DNA of 33,669 bases from Cycloclasticus sp. symbiont of Poecilosclerida sp. M (GTDB taxonomy: Bacteria; Pseudomonadota; Gammaproteobacteria; Methylococcales; Cycloclasticaceae): positions 1-33,669 of the forward strand of contig LWTN01000227.1 in assembly GCA_002101225.1 (NCBI GenBank). The letters run 5' to 3'. This document shows positions 17,018 to 26,329 of this stretch, piece after piece (within the stretch, counting starts at the first letter, position 1; the number at the start of each line of letters is the position of its first letter). The notes below the pieces were generated by a model. It did not search any database, was not told where the DNA came from, and was given only the letters and a program-made list of their open reading frames with translations. The translations under genes were made by a program, and so were the position numbers.

Positions 17018-17612
17018 GTTAAGGGCAGATTTGCAAAAGATATGCGAGTGGATCGAGCCGAACACGCGCGTGCTTGATTTGGGCTGTGGCGATGGCTCGT
17101 TATTGGCGTGGCTAAAAGAAAACCGAGGCGTTAGCGGCTATGGTGTGGACATTGATGACGCGAACGTACGCGCGTGCATCGAAAATGATGTAAATATTAT
17201 TCAAGCAGACTTGGATGCAGGGTTAACTGACTTTGATGAGGGGTCTTTTGACTATGTTGTTATGTCGCAAGCACTCCAGGCGCTTCAATTCCCAGACCGT
17301 ACGATAGCTGAGATGACACGTGTTGGCCGACAAAGCATCGTAACGTTTCCTAATTTTGGGCTTTGGATGCACCGTTTCCACTTGATGTTAAAAGGGCGCA
17401 TGCCAGTTTCTAAGGCGCTTCCGGCGGAATGGTATGACACCAAAAACATTCATTTGTGCACGATTAAAGACTTTGAACGATTTTGTCAGCAGCGCTCGAT
17501 TGATATTGCTCGTCGAGACATTGTTGATTATGCGCACAAAGAAAGTGTTTTGATGAAGACGTGGCCAAACTTGTTTGGCGAACTCGCTCTATATCAAATT
17601 AGAGCAAAGTAG
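17010..17612 (+). CDS. metW: Methionine biosynthesis protein MetW
   Basis: This is a small methyltransferase-fold protein of 200 residues that is coupled to MetX and is needed for its full activity in some bacteria. The SAM-binding loop is [15 protein letters not shown], followed by [25 protein letters not shown]. The C-terminal core has [18 protein letters not shown] and the [15 protein letters not shown] segment typical of MetW. The start is GTG at 17010, with AAGG six bases upstream; it overlaps the metX stop by eight bases. A longer open reading from 16977 lies wholly inside metX and is not needed. Confidence 0.95.
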   Translation: MSELRADLQKICEWIEPNTRVLDLGCGDGSLLAWLKENRGVSGYGVDIDDANVRACIENDVNIIQADLDAGLTDFDEGSFDYVVMSQALQALQFPDRTIAEMTRVGRQSIVTFPNFGLWMHRFHLMLKGRMPVSKALPAEWYDTKNIHLCTIKDFERFCQQRSIDIARRDIVDYAHKESVLMKTWPNLFGELALYQIRAK

Positions 17613-17630
17613 ACTTTGGAGAGGCAAATC

Positions 17631-18092
17631 GTGTTGGGAAAAAATATAAAAGGGTGCTTTTTAATCGGTGTTATTTTCCTTGTGCTGGGTACACAGACGG
17701 CAGTTGCTGCGAATGGCACGGAGGATTTTGGGGATTATCTTGTACATTACAGTACGTTTTCAGCAGACACTTTGCCGCCACAAATGGCAACGGCGTATGG
17801 AATATTAAGGAGCAAGTATAAAGGTGTACTGAATATTTCTGTGCAGCGTAAGGACCCCGGTGGCGGTATAGCAAAAGCGGTGAATGGCGTAGTCAATGTT
17901 CAAGCCGCGAACTTAGTGGGCCAGGCAAAATCGCTTACGAGGCGTCGAATTGCTGAGGGCAAAGCGATTTACTATATCAGTGAATTTGGTATTTCGAACC
18001 GAGAAAATATTGGCTTTACAGTGTCCATAGTGCCTGCAGGTGCGACCAAGGCGCTGGACTTAAAATTTAGGCAAACCTTCTATACAGAATAA
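17631..18092 (+). CDS. DUF4426 exported protein
   Basis: This is a small exported protein of unknown function. The signal peptide reads CFLIGVIFLVLGTQTAVAA, and the mature part (about 120 residues) is predicted to be beta-rich, with the DUF4426 start EDFGDYLVHYSTFSADTLPPQMATAYGI. Such proteins follow metX-metW in Pseudomonas and relatives, so the position supports the call. The GTG at 17631 is preferred since GGAGAGG ends six bases upstream; an earlier TTG at 17616 lies within that ribosome site. It is the third gene of a metX-metW-DUF4426 operon and converges on ampG, with only two bases between the coding ends. Confidence 0.85.
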   Translation: MLGKNIKGCFLIGVIFLVLGTQTAVAANGTEDFGDYLVHYSTFSADTLPPQMATAYGILRSKYKGVLNISVQRKDPGGGIAKAVNGVVNVQAANLVGQAKSLTRRRIAEGKAIYYISEFGISNRENIGFTVSIVPAGATKALDLKFRQTFYTE

Positions 18093-18094
18093 AT

Positions 18095-19360
18095 CTAAGT
18101 CGCACGTTGTGTTTCTTCGTTTTTGCTGGGCGCCCAATTTTTAAACCGGTGTAGGATGAGCAGCCCCGGTATCGCAATTAACGTACAGAGTAAAAAGAAG
18201 CCACTCCAGCCGAGCGCTTCGGCCATCCAGCCCGTTGGCGCAGCTATCAGCACACGTGGAACACCCATTAAGCTTGTCAGCAAGGCATATTGTGTCGCGG
18301 TAAAACGCTTATCTGTTTGACTGGCCATAAAACCAATAAAGGCCGCAGTCCCCATGCCTGCCGATAGGTTTTCAAAGGCGATAACGCCGGCTAAAACAGA
18401 AGTGCTTGGCCCAGCCATATTTAATAAAATAAAGCCAGCTGTGGAGAGCGCTTGAAGAAAGCCAAAGCCCCACAAGGCACGATATATTCCCATTTTAAGA
18501 ATCAAAAACCCGCCTAACAAGCCGCCTAGAATGGTTGCCCAAAAACCAAATAGTTTAACGACAGCGCCAATTTCTGTTTTGCTGAAACCAATATCTAAAT
18601 AGAAGGGAGTCGTCATATTGCCGGCCATGGTGTCACCCATTTTATAGAGCAAAATAAAGAGCAAAATAACAATAGCTTCGTTGCGCTGAAAAAACTCTAA
18701 GAAAGGCTGAATAACGGCTTCTTTGAGCGTTTTTGGTTGGCCCAAGGCAGCAATAGGTTCGGTAGCAAACAAGGTGGGCAAACTAGCGACAACCATAACC
18801 ACAGCCATGATTTGGTAAACCACCGAAAAAGCCACGATATCGGCGAGGATTAGGCCGCCGCCTGAGGCCAACAGCATCCCTATGCGATAACCATTAACGT
18901 ACAAAGAAGCACCAAGGCCTTGCTCATTATCGGCAAGGGATTCTCTACGGTAAGCGTCAATCACGATGTCTTGTGAAGCAGAAAAGAAAGTCACCAATAA
19001 AGCGGCGATGGCAACGGAAAAGGGTGAAACCCCAGGGTGTTGCAGGCTGAGAAACACAAGGCTTAGGGCTAGAATAATCTGTGTAAGGAATAGCCAGCCC
19101 CGACGACGCCCGAGCAGCGGCAGGGTAAAGCGGTCTAAAAGAGGCGCCCAAACAAACTTTAATGTGTACGGCAGGCCAACTAGGGCAAAAAGTCCAATTG
19201 TCGCAAGGTCAACGCCCTCGTCAGACATCCACGCTTGAAGAACAGATCCCGTCAACAGGAGGGGCAGGCCGCTAGCAAACCCCATTAACAAGGCGATTAA
19301 CATGCGCGCACTTAACACGCTTGCCCACCAGTTAAATGAGCTGTTAGCGCTAGAAGTCAT
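18095..19360 (-). CDS. ampG: Muropeptide permease, AmpG family MFS transporter
   Basis: This is an inner-membrane proton-coupled transporter of 421 residues with about 12 hydrophobic helices. AmpG family traits include LLMGFASGLPLLLTGSVLQAWM at the start, GLPYTLKFVWAPLLDR with RRRGWL (the MFS loop-2-3 motif), the QDIVIDAYRRESL segment and GNMTTPFYLDIGFSKTEIG. AmpG imports anhydromuropeptides for peptidoglycan recycling and so sets beta-lactamase induction in some bacteria. I start it at the ATG at 19360; it overlaps the end of xthA by 11 bases. No ampD, ampE or ampR gene is nearby. Confidence 0.92.
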   Translation of the reverse strand: MTSSANSSFNWWASVLSARMLIALLMGFASGLPLLLTGSVLQAWMSDEGVDLATIGLFALVGLPYTLKFVWAPLLDRFTLPLLGRRRGWLFLTQIILALSLVFLSLQHPGVSPFSVAIAALLVTFFSASQDIVIDAYRRESLADNEQGLGASLYVNGYRIGMLLASGGGLILADIVAFSVVYQIMAVVMVVASLPTLFATEPIAALGQPKTLKEAVIQPFLEFFQRNEAIVILLFILLYKMGDTMAGNMTTPFYLDIGFSKTEIGAVVKLFGFWATILGGLLGGFLILKMGIYRALWGFGFLQALSTAGFILLNMAGPSTSVLAGVIAFENLSAGMGTAAFIGFMASQTDKRFTATQYALLTSLMGVPRVLIAAPTGWMAEALGWSGFFLLCTLIAIPGLLILHRFKNWAPSKNEETQRAT

Positions 19361-20117
19361 AATCAATAATTAGAGGCGCATGGTCGGAAAAGCGCTGGTC
19401 TTTATAAATAGACGCTCCCGTTACAGTATCTTTTAAGTTGTTAGAAACAACCTGATAATCAATGCGCCAACCGGTATTGTTGGCCCAAGCTTGACCACGG
19501 TTTGACCACCAAGTGTATTCGTCAGCACTTTGGCTTACTGCACGAAAGGCGTCACACCACGCGGCGTCACCAAAAAGGGTATCCATCCAGGCGCGTTCCT
19601 CGGGTAAAAACCCAGAGTTTTTTTGATTGCCTCGCCAGTTCTTGATATCAATTTTCTTGTGCGCGATATTCCAATCACCACAAATTACGTGTTTGCGCCC
19701 ATCGGTTTGCTTTTCATTTAATACCGGCATTAATCGGTCCATTAAGTCGTATTTAAACGCTTGCCGCTCTTCTTTTGATGAGCCAGAGGGCATATAAATT
19801 GAGGAAACACACAGGTCACCAAAAGCAGCTTCAATAAAGCGGCCCTCAGAATCAAAATCCTGCCAGCCGATAGCCTTTGAAACATGGTCTGGCTTTACTT
19901 TAGAAAAAAGCGCAACGCCGCTATAGCCTTTTTTGTCAGCGGGGTGATAAAAGCAATGGTAATTCTTAGGCCAAAAGGCATCGGCGCTTATTTGGTCTTC
20001 TTGAGCTTTAATCTCTTGTAAGCACAGAATGTCGGCATCTAAGCTCTCCATCCATTGAAAAAAACCTTTTCTTTCACCAGCACGGATGCCGTTAATGTTG
20101 AGTGAAACAATCTTCAT
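19350..20117 (-). CDS. xthA: Exodeoxyribonuclease III
   Basis: This Mg-dependent apurinic/apyrimidinic endonuclease and 3'-exonuclease works in base-excision repair. It has 255 residues, the length of the short XthA class. Active-site motifs of the exonuclease-endonuclease-phosphatase fold are all present: SLNINGIRAG, CLQEIKAQE (metal Glu), GDWNIAHKKIDI (Asp/Asn), the TGWRIDYQVVS segment and the catalytic SDHAPLI. The ATG at 20117 is followed by MKIVSLNINGIRA, the standard family start. It is divergent from rpmE and leads into ampG with an overlap, so the two are cotranscribed. Confidence 0.96.
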   Translation of the reverse strand: MKIVSLNINGIRAGERKGFFQWMESLDADILCLQEIKAQEDQISADAFWPKNYHCFYHPADKKGYSGVALFSKVKPDHVSKAIGWQDFDSEGRFIEAAFGDLCVSSIYMPSGSSKEERQAFKYDLMDRLMPVLNEKQTDGRKHVICGDWNIAHKKIDIKNWRGNQKNSGFLPEERAWMDTLFGDAAWCDAFRAVSQSADEYTWWSNRGQAWANNTGWRIDYQVVSNNLKDTVTGASIYKDQRFSDHAPLIIDYDF

Positions 20118-20183
20118 AGTGTGTGTTGCCTAAAATTTTTAAACTTGCGCTATCATACCGGACGGGTCAAACATTGAAAGAAC

Positions 20184-20212
20184 TTGCTTAAATCCCCGCT
20201 TTTTCGTATTAT
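20184..20212 (+). promoter_or_regulatory. Putative sigma-70 promoter of rpmE
   Basis: TTGCTT at 20184-20189 and TATTAT at 20207-20212 are separated by 17 bases. They lie about 50 bases before the rpmE ATG. Confidence 0.5.
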
Positions 20213-20260
20213 GCGCGGTCAAGCTAATGATTGTAAAAGCCAATACGGCTAAAGAATATT

Positions 20261-20467
20261 ATGAAACAAGATATCCACCCACAATATAAAGAAATTTCAG
20301 TCGCATGCAGTTGCGGCAACAGCTTCAAAACAAATTCAACGCTAGACAAAGATAGTTTACATATTGAATCTTGTTCGCAATGCCATCCCTTTTATACGGG
20401 TAAGCAGCGTATTGTTGATACAGCAGGTCGCGTAGATAAATTTAATAAACGCTACCAGCGCGGTTAA
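20261..20467 (+). CDS. rpmE: Ribosomal protein bL31 (zinc-binding type)
   Basis: This is a 68-residue large-subunit ribosomal protein. The four zinc cysteines are in CSCGNSF (Cys16, Cys18) and [10 protein letters not shown] (Cys37, Cys40), so it is the C+ form rather than the zinc-independent paralogue YkgM. The [18 protein letters not shown] tail is diagnostic. It stands alone between divergent xthA and a downstream terminator. Confidence 0.97.
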   Translation: MKQDIHPQYKEISVACSCGNSFKTNSTLDKDSLHIESCSQCHPFYTGKQRIVDTAGRVDKFNKRYQRG

Positions 20468-20501
20468 ATTCGCACGATGCCCTGAGGGGGCACATGAACA
20501 G

Positions 20502-20532
20502 AAAATGCTACCGTTCAGGTGGCATTTTTTTT
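20502..20532 (+). terminator. Rho-independent terminator after rpmE
   Basis: AAAATGCTACC (20502-20512), a GTTCA loop and GGTGGCATTTT (20518-20528) form a stem with one G-T pair, followed by more T bases. Confidence 0.82.
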
Positions 20533-20581
20533 GCGTAAAGGATTAGAATAAGGCTTCAAGCGGGAAGTTTAAGGCTATTTT

Positions 20582-22057
20582 ATGGATAATAAAAGAACGG
20601 CACTACAAGGGGCTTCACCGCTCATATTAGTTTTAATCACGCTGATCTTGCTTAATGGCTGTGCCGTTAATCCAGCCACGGGCGGTAACGATTTTGTTCT
20701 GATGTCTGAGCAGCAAGAATTGTCTTTAGGCAGGAACTATAGCCAACAGGTGATGAAAGATTACCGTGCTTACGACAACCCCAGCTTGCAACAATATATT
20801 CAATCCGTAGGTAATAAGGTCGCAAATAATAGCCACCGAAAAAACATTTTTTTTCGATTCACCTTATTAGATAGCACGCAGGTCAACGCCTTTGCGCTTC
20901 CTGGCGGGTATATCTATATTACGCGAGGCTTGTTGGCGTATTTAAATTCAGAAGCTGAATTGGCGGCGGTTTTAGGCCATGAAGTCGCACATGTAACGGC
21001 GCGGCACTCGGTAAGACAACACGCTATGTCGACCGCGACGAGCCTTTTAGGCGCCTTAGCTGGAGCAGCCACAGGTGTACAGGGCGTGGGTCAGCTAACG
21101 AACCTGGTTGGCACGGGTATTGTTAGGGGTTATGGGCGCGAACACGAGCTAGAAGCAGATAAATTGGGCGCGGGGTACTTGGCAAGATCGGGCTATTCAG
21201 CGTGGGCGATGCACGACGTAATCACAACGCTGAAAAACCAAGAACTATTTGATAAAAAGCTCGCCAGCGAACAAGGACGGCCGCCGCGCGCCTATCACGG
21301 CGTATTTTCAACGCACCCTAAAAATGATACGCGCTTACAACAGGTCATTAGGCTTGCGGCTGGAGGCGGGGCTAAAAGTGCGCAGAGACAAGACGCCAAG
21401 TTTCTAAAAAGGCTGGCAGGGCTCACGTTTGGAAACAGCGAGAAAGATGGCTTGATTAGGGATCGAGTTTTTTACCATAAGGACTTAAATTTCAAGCTTT
21501 CATTTCCTAAAGGCTGGCTTGTGTCAAATTCAGCCAATCAAATTACGGCCGCTGCACCCAAAGGCTCGGCAGGCCTGCAACTTGTGCTTCAGGATATCAA
21601 TAAAAAAACCACGCCGAGAAAGTTTATGAGGACAGTTTTGAATATAGACCAAACGGTTTCAGAACAGGCGTTAAATATTAATGGGTTTCGGGGGCATACA
21701 GCTGTTGTGCTGGGAAAGGTGTACGGCAAACAACAAAAGATACGAGCCAGCGTATTATTTGTAGGCTCTCGTGCTTTTATATTTTTGGCCTCAGCCAAAC
21801 AAAATAATCTGTTTAGTCAATATGACAAACAGTTTATGAGCAGTATTAAGAGTTTTTCTAGGCTAAGTAAAGCAGACTACAAAATAGTTAAGGAATTAAA
21901 AATATCGTTAGTTAGATCCAGCAATAAAACACGCCTTGCAGCTTTGGCGGGAACCTCTCCTATTGCCCTTCATGCCGAGGACCAGTTAAGGCTGTTGAAT
22001 GGTATTTTTCCAAGTGGTGAAGTGAAACAGGGTGACCTGATGAAGAAAATTCGATAG
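20582..22057 (+). CDS. M48 family zinc metalloprotease lipoprotein
   Basis: This is an envelope protease of 491 residues. A hydrophobic helix ends in a lipobox LLNGC, so Cys27 should be lipidated. The Peptidase_M48 domain (about 60-260) has HEVAH at 133-137, with the third zinc ligand in REHELEADKLG (the glutamate of ELEAD). A middle domain (about 290-430) begins YHKDLNFKLSFPKGW and resembles the PsbP/DUF1795-like module. The tail TRLAALAGTSPIALHAEDQLRLLNGIFPSGE is typical of this subgroup of M48 proteins. It may degrade misassembled outer-membrane proteins like BepA/LoiP, but it lacks a BepA TPR domain. It stands alone between rpmE and gltA. Confidence 0.9.
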   Translation: MDNKRTALQGASPLILVLITLILLNGCAVNPATGGNDFVLMSEQQELSLGRNYSQQVMKDYRAYDNPSLQQYIQSVGNKVANNSHRKNIFFRFTLLDSTQVNAFALPGGYIYITRGLLAYLNSEAELAAVLGHEVAHVTARHSVRQHAMSTATSLLGALAGAATGVQGVGQLTNLVGTGIVRGYGREHELEADKLGAGYLARSGYSAWAMHDVITTLKNQELFDKKLASEQGRPPRAYHGVFSTHPKNDTRLQQVIRLAAGGGAKSAQRQDAKFLKRLAGLTFGNSEKDGLIRDRVFYHKDLNFKLSFPKGWLVSNSANQITAAAPKGSAGLQLVLQDINKKTTPRKFMRTVLNIDQTVSEQALNINGFRGHTAVVLGKVYGKQQKIRASVLFVGSRAFIFLASAKQNNLFSQYDKQFMSSIKSFSRLSKADYKIVKELKISLVRSSNKTRLAALAGTSPIALHAEDQLRLLNGIFPSGEVKQGDLMKKIR

Positions 22058-22059
22058 AA

Positions 22060-22089
22060 TTGATAGCTCACGATAGACGAAAATATCAT
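22060..22089 (+). promoter_or_regulatory. Putative sigma-70 promoter of gltA
   Basis: TTGATA at 22060-22065 and TATCAT at 22084-22089 are separated by 18 bases and lie about 58 bases before the gltA ATG. The match is fair; other AT-rich hexamers nearby are possible. Confidence 0.4.
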
Positions 22090-22146
22090 TAAAACTGTGT
22101 AAGATGGCCACCTGTCGTTGGCACAGAAAGATTGGAAGGAGTAAAA

Positions 22147-23439
22147 ATGTCGACAGAAACGCTAACGCTAACAGATAACACAACGGGAAACAGCTCAGAG
22201 CTAAATTTGCTAAGAGGCACGTTAGGCAACCCAACAATTGAAGTTAAGGGAATTCCAGGTGATTTAGGTTACTTCACCCACGACCCAAGTTTTGGCACAA
22301 CAGCGAGTTGCGAAAGCGACATAACCTTTATCGATGGCGACAAAGGGGTTTTACTCTATCGCGGTTACCCTATTGAACAGCTAGCAGAAAACAGCGACTA
22401 CTTAGAGACGGCTTATCTCTTGATTCACGGCGAATTGCCGACGGGGCAAGAATACAAAGAATTCAGCACTATTATTCGTCGTCATACGATGATAAATGAG
22501 TCGTTGAAATCGTTCTTCAATGGTTTTAATTACAATGCCCACCCCATGTCAATGATGATGGGCGTGGTGGGTTCGTTGGCGGCTTTTTATCATGAAGGCC
22601 TGAATATGAATGACCGCGAGCATCTGATGATTTCGGCGCATCGTTTGATTTCAAAATTACCGACGATTGCAGCGGCATGCTACAAACACTCAATTGGTGA
22701 ACCCATTGTTTATCCACGCAATGACTTAGATTATTGTGAGAATATATTGCACATGATGTTTTCTGTGCCATGTGAAGAATACAAAGTCAGCCCACTTGCG
22801 GCTAAGGCGCTCAACCTATTGTTTATTTTGCACGCAGATCACGAACAAAACGCAAGCACATCTACCGTACGTTTGGTAGGCAGCACAGGCGCAAATCCAT
22901 TCGCTTGTATTTCTGCTGGCATTGCGGCACTTTGGGGGCCAGCCCACGGCGGTGCGAATGAGGCTGTATTAGAGATGTTAGCTGAGATTGGCTCGGTCGA
23001 CAAAATCCCCAAGTACTTGGCGAAAGCAAAGGATAAAGATGATCCATTTAAACTCATGGGTTTTGGGCATCGCGTGTATAAGAATTTTGACCCTAGAGCG
23101 ACACTGATTAGAAAGGTATGCTATGAGGTGCTGGAAGAAACAGGTACCGATGACCCTATGTTTGAATTAGCAATGAAGCTGGAAGAAGCTGCTTTGGCAG
23201 ATTCTTATTTCGTAGAACGAAAGCTATACCCCAACGTCGATTTTTACTCAGGCGTCATCTACAAGGCACTTGGCATTCCAACGAGCATGTTCACGGTGAT
23301 GTTTGCTTTGGCAAGAACGTCGGGCTGGGTATCACATTGGCTTGAAATGATGGGCGATACATCTACTAGAATTGGGCGACCACGTCAGCTATATACCGGC
23401 GCACCTTTGCGAGATTATCTGTCTATGGAGAAGCGATAA
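22147..23439 (+). CDS. gltA: Citrate synthase (type II)
   Basis: This enzyme condenses acetyl-CoA with oxaloacetate at the entry to the TCA cycle. It has 430 residues, the length of the large hexameric, NADH-sensitive gammaproteobacterial form. The catalytic His are in [10 protein letters not shown] and [14 protein letters not shown], and the catalytic Asp in PNVDFYSG. The N-terminal beta domain has the [23 protein letters not shown]-like stretch found in this class. The ATG at 22147 is chosen because AAGGAG lies five bases upstream; an in-frame TTG at 22132 falls before that ribosome site. No sdh or suc genes follow; a strong terminator ends the unit. Confidence 0.97.
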   Translation: MSTETLTLTDNTTGNSSELNLLRGTLGNPTIEVKGIPGDLGYFTHDPSFGTTASCESDITFIDGDKGVLLYRGYPIEQLAENSDYLETAYLLIHGELPTGQEYKEFSTIIRRHTMINESLKSFFNGFNYNAHPMSMMMGVVGSLAAFYHEGLNMNDREHLMISAHRLISKLPTIAAACYKHSIGEPIVYPRNDLDYCENILHMMFSVPCEEYKVSPLAAKALNLLFILHADHEQNASTSTVRLVGSTGANPFACISAGIAALWGPAHGGANEAVLEMLAEIGSVDKIPKYLAKAKDKDDPFKLMGFGHRVYKNFDPRATLIRKVCYEVLEETGTDDPMFELAMKLEEAALADSYFVERKLYPNVDFYSGVIYKALGIPTSMFTVMFALARTSGWVSHWLEMMGDTSTRIGRPRQLYTGAPLRDYLSMEKR

Positions 23440-23463
23440 GTCTTTAGATTATAAAAATAGTTG

Positions 23464-23507
23464 AGACACCAAAAAGGCGCATATATTAATGCGCCTTTTT
23501 GGTGTCT
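23464..23507. terminator. Bidirectional terminator between gltA and the PBP1A gene
   Basis: A perfect inverted repeat with 19-base arms (23464-23482 and 23489-23507) flanks a 6-base ATATTA loop. The inner part AAAAAGGCGCAT/ATGCGCCTTTTT gives a GC-rich core with T runs on both strands, so it can stop transcription from gltA and from the convergent PBP1A gene. Confidence 0.9.
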
Positions 23508-23528
23508 GACAGTTAAGTTGTCGGTGGG

Positions 23529-26072
23529 TTAGAAAAGCTCCTCAATGGTTTTTTGTTCGGGTTCACCCAGCATTCCATCAGGGGTTGGAATATTTGCTTG
23601 GGCTTGCGGGACATTTTCTTCTCTAAAAAATTCAAAAACGGCATCTTCATTTGATGGGCCCGACATAAGGCCAGTTTCTTTATCAATTAATATGCTCACG
23701 ATTTCTTCTGGCTGTTGTAGAGCTATATCTGGGCTGCCTTTAAGCGCTTTACCCATAAAGCTCATCCACATAGGGAGTGCAGCCTTGCCACCTGTTTCAA
23801 AATCTCCTAAGGATCGACTATCATCAAAACCAACCCAAGCAATAGCGACTAGGTTAGGGTTAAAGCCGTTAAACCAAGCGTCTTTTTGATCATTCGTAGT
23901 ACCTGTCTTACCGGCTAAATCCGTACGGCCCAAACTGAGAGCCTTTCTACCCGTGCCTCGGTTGACTACATCGCGCAACAAGTTGTTTATTAGGAAATTA
24001 ACTTGCGGCGAAAGCACCCGTTTAGCGGGCACTTGCTCAGTCACCGCATCGGACATAGGGCTGTTTTCAAACAATGCCACGCCTTCGGTGGTGGGTAGAG
24101 GAATTGTTTGGACAGTGTCTGCAAAGGCAAGCTCTTCTGGCAAACAGTCCGTGCAAACGATAGGGTGGCTTGCCTTGAATAGAGTATCGCCAGAAGGGGA
24201 TACAATACGATCTATAAAATGGGGTTCTACTTGAAATCCACCGTTAGCAAAAACTGAATAAACGGTGGCCATTTGGTAAGGACTTGCGCTGCTACTACCC
24301 AATGCAAGCGATAAGTTTTTAGGTAAGGCCGCGGGGTTAAAGCCGAAATTAGCAGCAAAGTTACTCACGTATCTAACGCCAAGGTCCCGTAATATGCGAA
24401 TAGAGACTAAATTTCTAGAATTTACGAGGGCTTCTCTTAGGCGAGTTGGCCCGTAAAATTTTCCGCTGTAATTTTCAGGTCGCCACTGTTCTTCAAGCCC
24501 CGCGTCGTCAAAAACGACAGGCGCATCATTAATGAGGGTTGCGGTGGTGTAACCTTTTGTTAAGGCTGCCGTATAGAGAATGGGCTTAAACCCAGAGCCA
24601 GGTTGACGCTTTGTTTGATAGGCGCGGTTGAATTTGCTTTCATAAAAGTCATAGCCGCCTACAAGCGCGGTTACACGCCCATTTTTTGGGTCCATCGCCA
24701 CGATAGCGCCAGCGGCCTGTGGGACTTGAGCGAGTTCTAATTGGGGTTTAACTAGAGGTTCTACAGTCTTTTGATTTGAATCAGCATCACTACCTTTACT
24801 AGCGTTGTGCTTAATGCGAATGCGAATAATATCGCCAAGTTTCAGAATATCAGATGGTTTTTTGGGGTTAACGCCATATCGGTTTTCACTGATATAGGTT
24901 TTGGCCCAACTGAGTCCATCCCAAGAAATGACCTGTTTTTCACTTCCTCGAGTTTGAACTGAGATGTTCTCCTCGCCTAGCTGCATCACAATGGCGGGGA
25001 CGGTGTCACCGATTTTTTTATATTCAGCGAGCGAAGACGCGATTTCTTCGGTTGTTAATGAGGCAAGGTTTTTGACGTGACCCAATGCGCCGCGATAACC
25101 GTGTCGTTTGTCGTATTGGTGGAGAGCCTCTCTGGCTGCATGGTTGGCAGCACGCTGCTGGCTACTTTTGATGGTCGTGTAAACATGCATGCCGGAGGTG
25201 TAAATTTCATCGCCGTACGTTTTGTATAGTTCACTACGAACCATTTCAGCAATGTAAGGCGCTTGAACATCAATTGATGCAGCACTTATCTCGGCACTAA
25301 TGGATTCGGCAAGTGCAATGTCGAGCTGCTCTTGGGTGATGTAATCGAGGGAAAACATGCGGTTTAGAATGTGGTCTCGCCTTATTAAGGCCCGCTCAGG
25401 GTTGGTAATAGGGTTATAGGCAGAGGGTGCTTTTGGTAGGCCGGCAATCATAGCTTGTTGGGCTAAGCTTAGGTCGGACAGTCTTGCGCCATAATATATT
25501 TGAGCTGCCGCAGCGATGCCATATGAGCGATGACCCAGAAAAATTTTATTCAGGTATAGGGAGAAAATTTCCTGCTTGCTCAACTCGCTTTCAATGATAT
25601 ACGAGAGCAAAATCTCACGTAGTTTGCGGGTGTACGTTTTTTTGTTCGATAAAAAGAAATTACGTGCAACTTGCATGGTAATGGTGCTGCCACCCTGCTT
25701 TTTCTTACCCGTTAAAAGCAACTGAATAGCGGCGCGCGTTAAGCCAATATAATCGACGCCCCCGTGTTGAAAAAAACGATTATCTTCTGCGGCAAGAAAC
25801 GCGTTTATTTGCCCCTCTGGCACGTCTGCGTATTCGATAGGAATCCTTTTTTGTTCCCCAAATTGAGAAATTAACAGACCCTCTTGGCTATAAACGGTTA
25901 ACGGGGTTTGGTATTGAACATTTTTAAGCTCCTGAATTTCAGGCAGACCTGGTAAGATAGCGAATTTTATATATAGACCAATGACGGCGATGCCTAGTAA
26001 GGACGCATAACCTACACGCTTCAACACGGTTGGGTTTAGAATTTTTTTAAAAAAAGAATTACTTAGAGGCAC
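23529..26072 (-). CDS. mrcA: Penicillin-binding protein 1A (bifunctional)
   Basis: This inner-membrane peptidoglycan polymerase and cross-linker has 847 residues, as usual for PBP1A. A short cytosolic start and one transmembrane helix (about 20-40) are followed by the GT51 glycosyltransferase domain with catalytic Glu96 in AAEDNRFFQHGG and GGSTITMQVARNFFL. An inserted OB-like region (about 310-430) is typical of PBP1A. The transpeptidase domain has Ser493 in PGSGFKP (SxxK), SRN (SxN) and KTGTT (KTG). The start is GTG at 26072. It is divergent from pilM, the same order as in Pseudomonas (ponA/pilM). Confidence 0.96.
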   Translation of the reverse strand: MPLSNSFFKKILNPTVLKRVGYASLLGIAVIGLYIKFAILPGLPEIQELKNVQYQTPLTVYSQEGLLISQFGEQKRIPIEYADVPEGQINAFLAAEDNRFFQHGGVDYIGLTRAAIQLLLTGKKKQGGSTITMQVARNFFLSNKKTYTRKLREILLSYIIESELSKQEIFSLYLNKIFLGHRSYGIAAAAQIYYGARLSDLSLAQQAMIAGLPKAPSAYNPITNPERALIRRDHILNRMFSLDYITQEQLDIALAESISAEISAASIDVQAPYIAEMVRSELYKTYGDEIYTSGMHVYTTIKSSQQRAANHAAREALHQYDKRHGYRGALGHVKNLASLTTEEIASSLAEYKKIGDTVPAIVMQLGEENISVQTRGSEKQVISWDGLSWAKTYISENRYGVNPKKPSDILKLGDIIRIRIKHNASKGSDADSNQKTVEPLVKPQLELAQVPQAAGAIVAMDPKNGRVTALVGGYDFYESKFNRAYQTKRQPGSGFKPILYTAALTKGYTTATLINDAPVVFDDAGLEEQWRPENYSGKFYGPTRLREALVNSRNLVSIRILRDLGVRYVSNFAANFGFNPAALPKNLSLALGSSSASPYQMATVYSVFANGGFQVEPHFIDRIVSPSGDTLFKASHPIVCTDCLPEELAFADTVQTIPLPTTEGVALFENSPMSDAVTEQVPAKRVLSPQVNFLINNLLRDVVNRGTGRKALSLGRTDLAGKTGTTNDQKDAWFNGFNPNLVAIAWVGFDDSRSLGDFETGGKAALPMWMSFMGKALKGSPDIALQQPEEIVSILIDKETGLMSGPSNEDAVFEFFREENVPQAQANIPTPDGMLGEPEQKTIEELF

Positions 26073-26182
26073 AAAATCATTTACTACTAATTATATAATA
26101 GCTATTGTAGGACTATTGTGAGAAGAAGCACATATTCAAAGAGCTAATTTAACAAAGTTAAAAAAAATAAGTTAAATTTAAG

Positions 26183-26218
26183 ACTAAAACTAAAACTAAA
26201 ACTAAAACTAAAGCTAAA
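26183..26218. repeat. Hexanucleotide tandem repeat (ACTAAA)5 plus one variant unit
   Basis: Five perfect ACTAAA units run from 26183 to 26212, followed by GCTAAA at 26213-26218. The repeat lies in the noncoding region between the PBP1A start and pilM, about 110 bases before the pilM ATG. Such short repeats can change copy number by slippage. Confidence 0.9.
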
Positions 26219-26252
26219 CTGTAGAAAAAACGTGTTAGTCGTTGAAAACAAT

Positions 26253-26272
26253 AATCCATTTTTAAATGGATT
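26253..26272. repeat. Inverted repeat upstream of pilM
   Basis: AATCCATTT and AAATGGATT (9-base arms) surround a 2-base centre. It could be a hairpin or an operator in the pilM leader region; no regulator is known from the sequence. There is no T tract to suggest a terminator. Confidence 0.6.
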
Positions 26273-26329
26273 TAGGCTAATAATCTAAAATAATAGTTGA
26301 ATCAATAAATCATAAGGAGTGAGAAGAAA

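Noticed and set aside
26183-26218. Possible CRISPR-like repeat
   Set aside because: The units are six bases in direct tandem without spacers, and no cas genes are present; it is a simple microsatellite.
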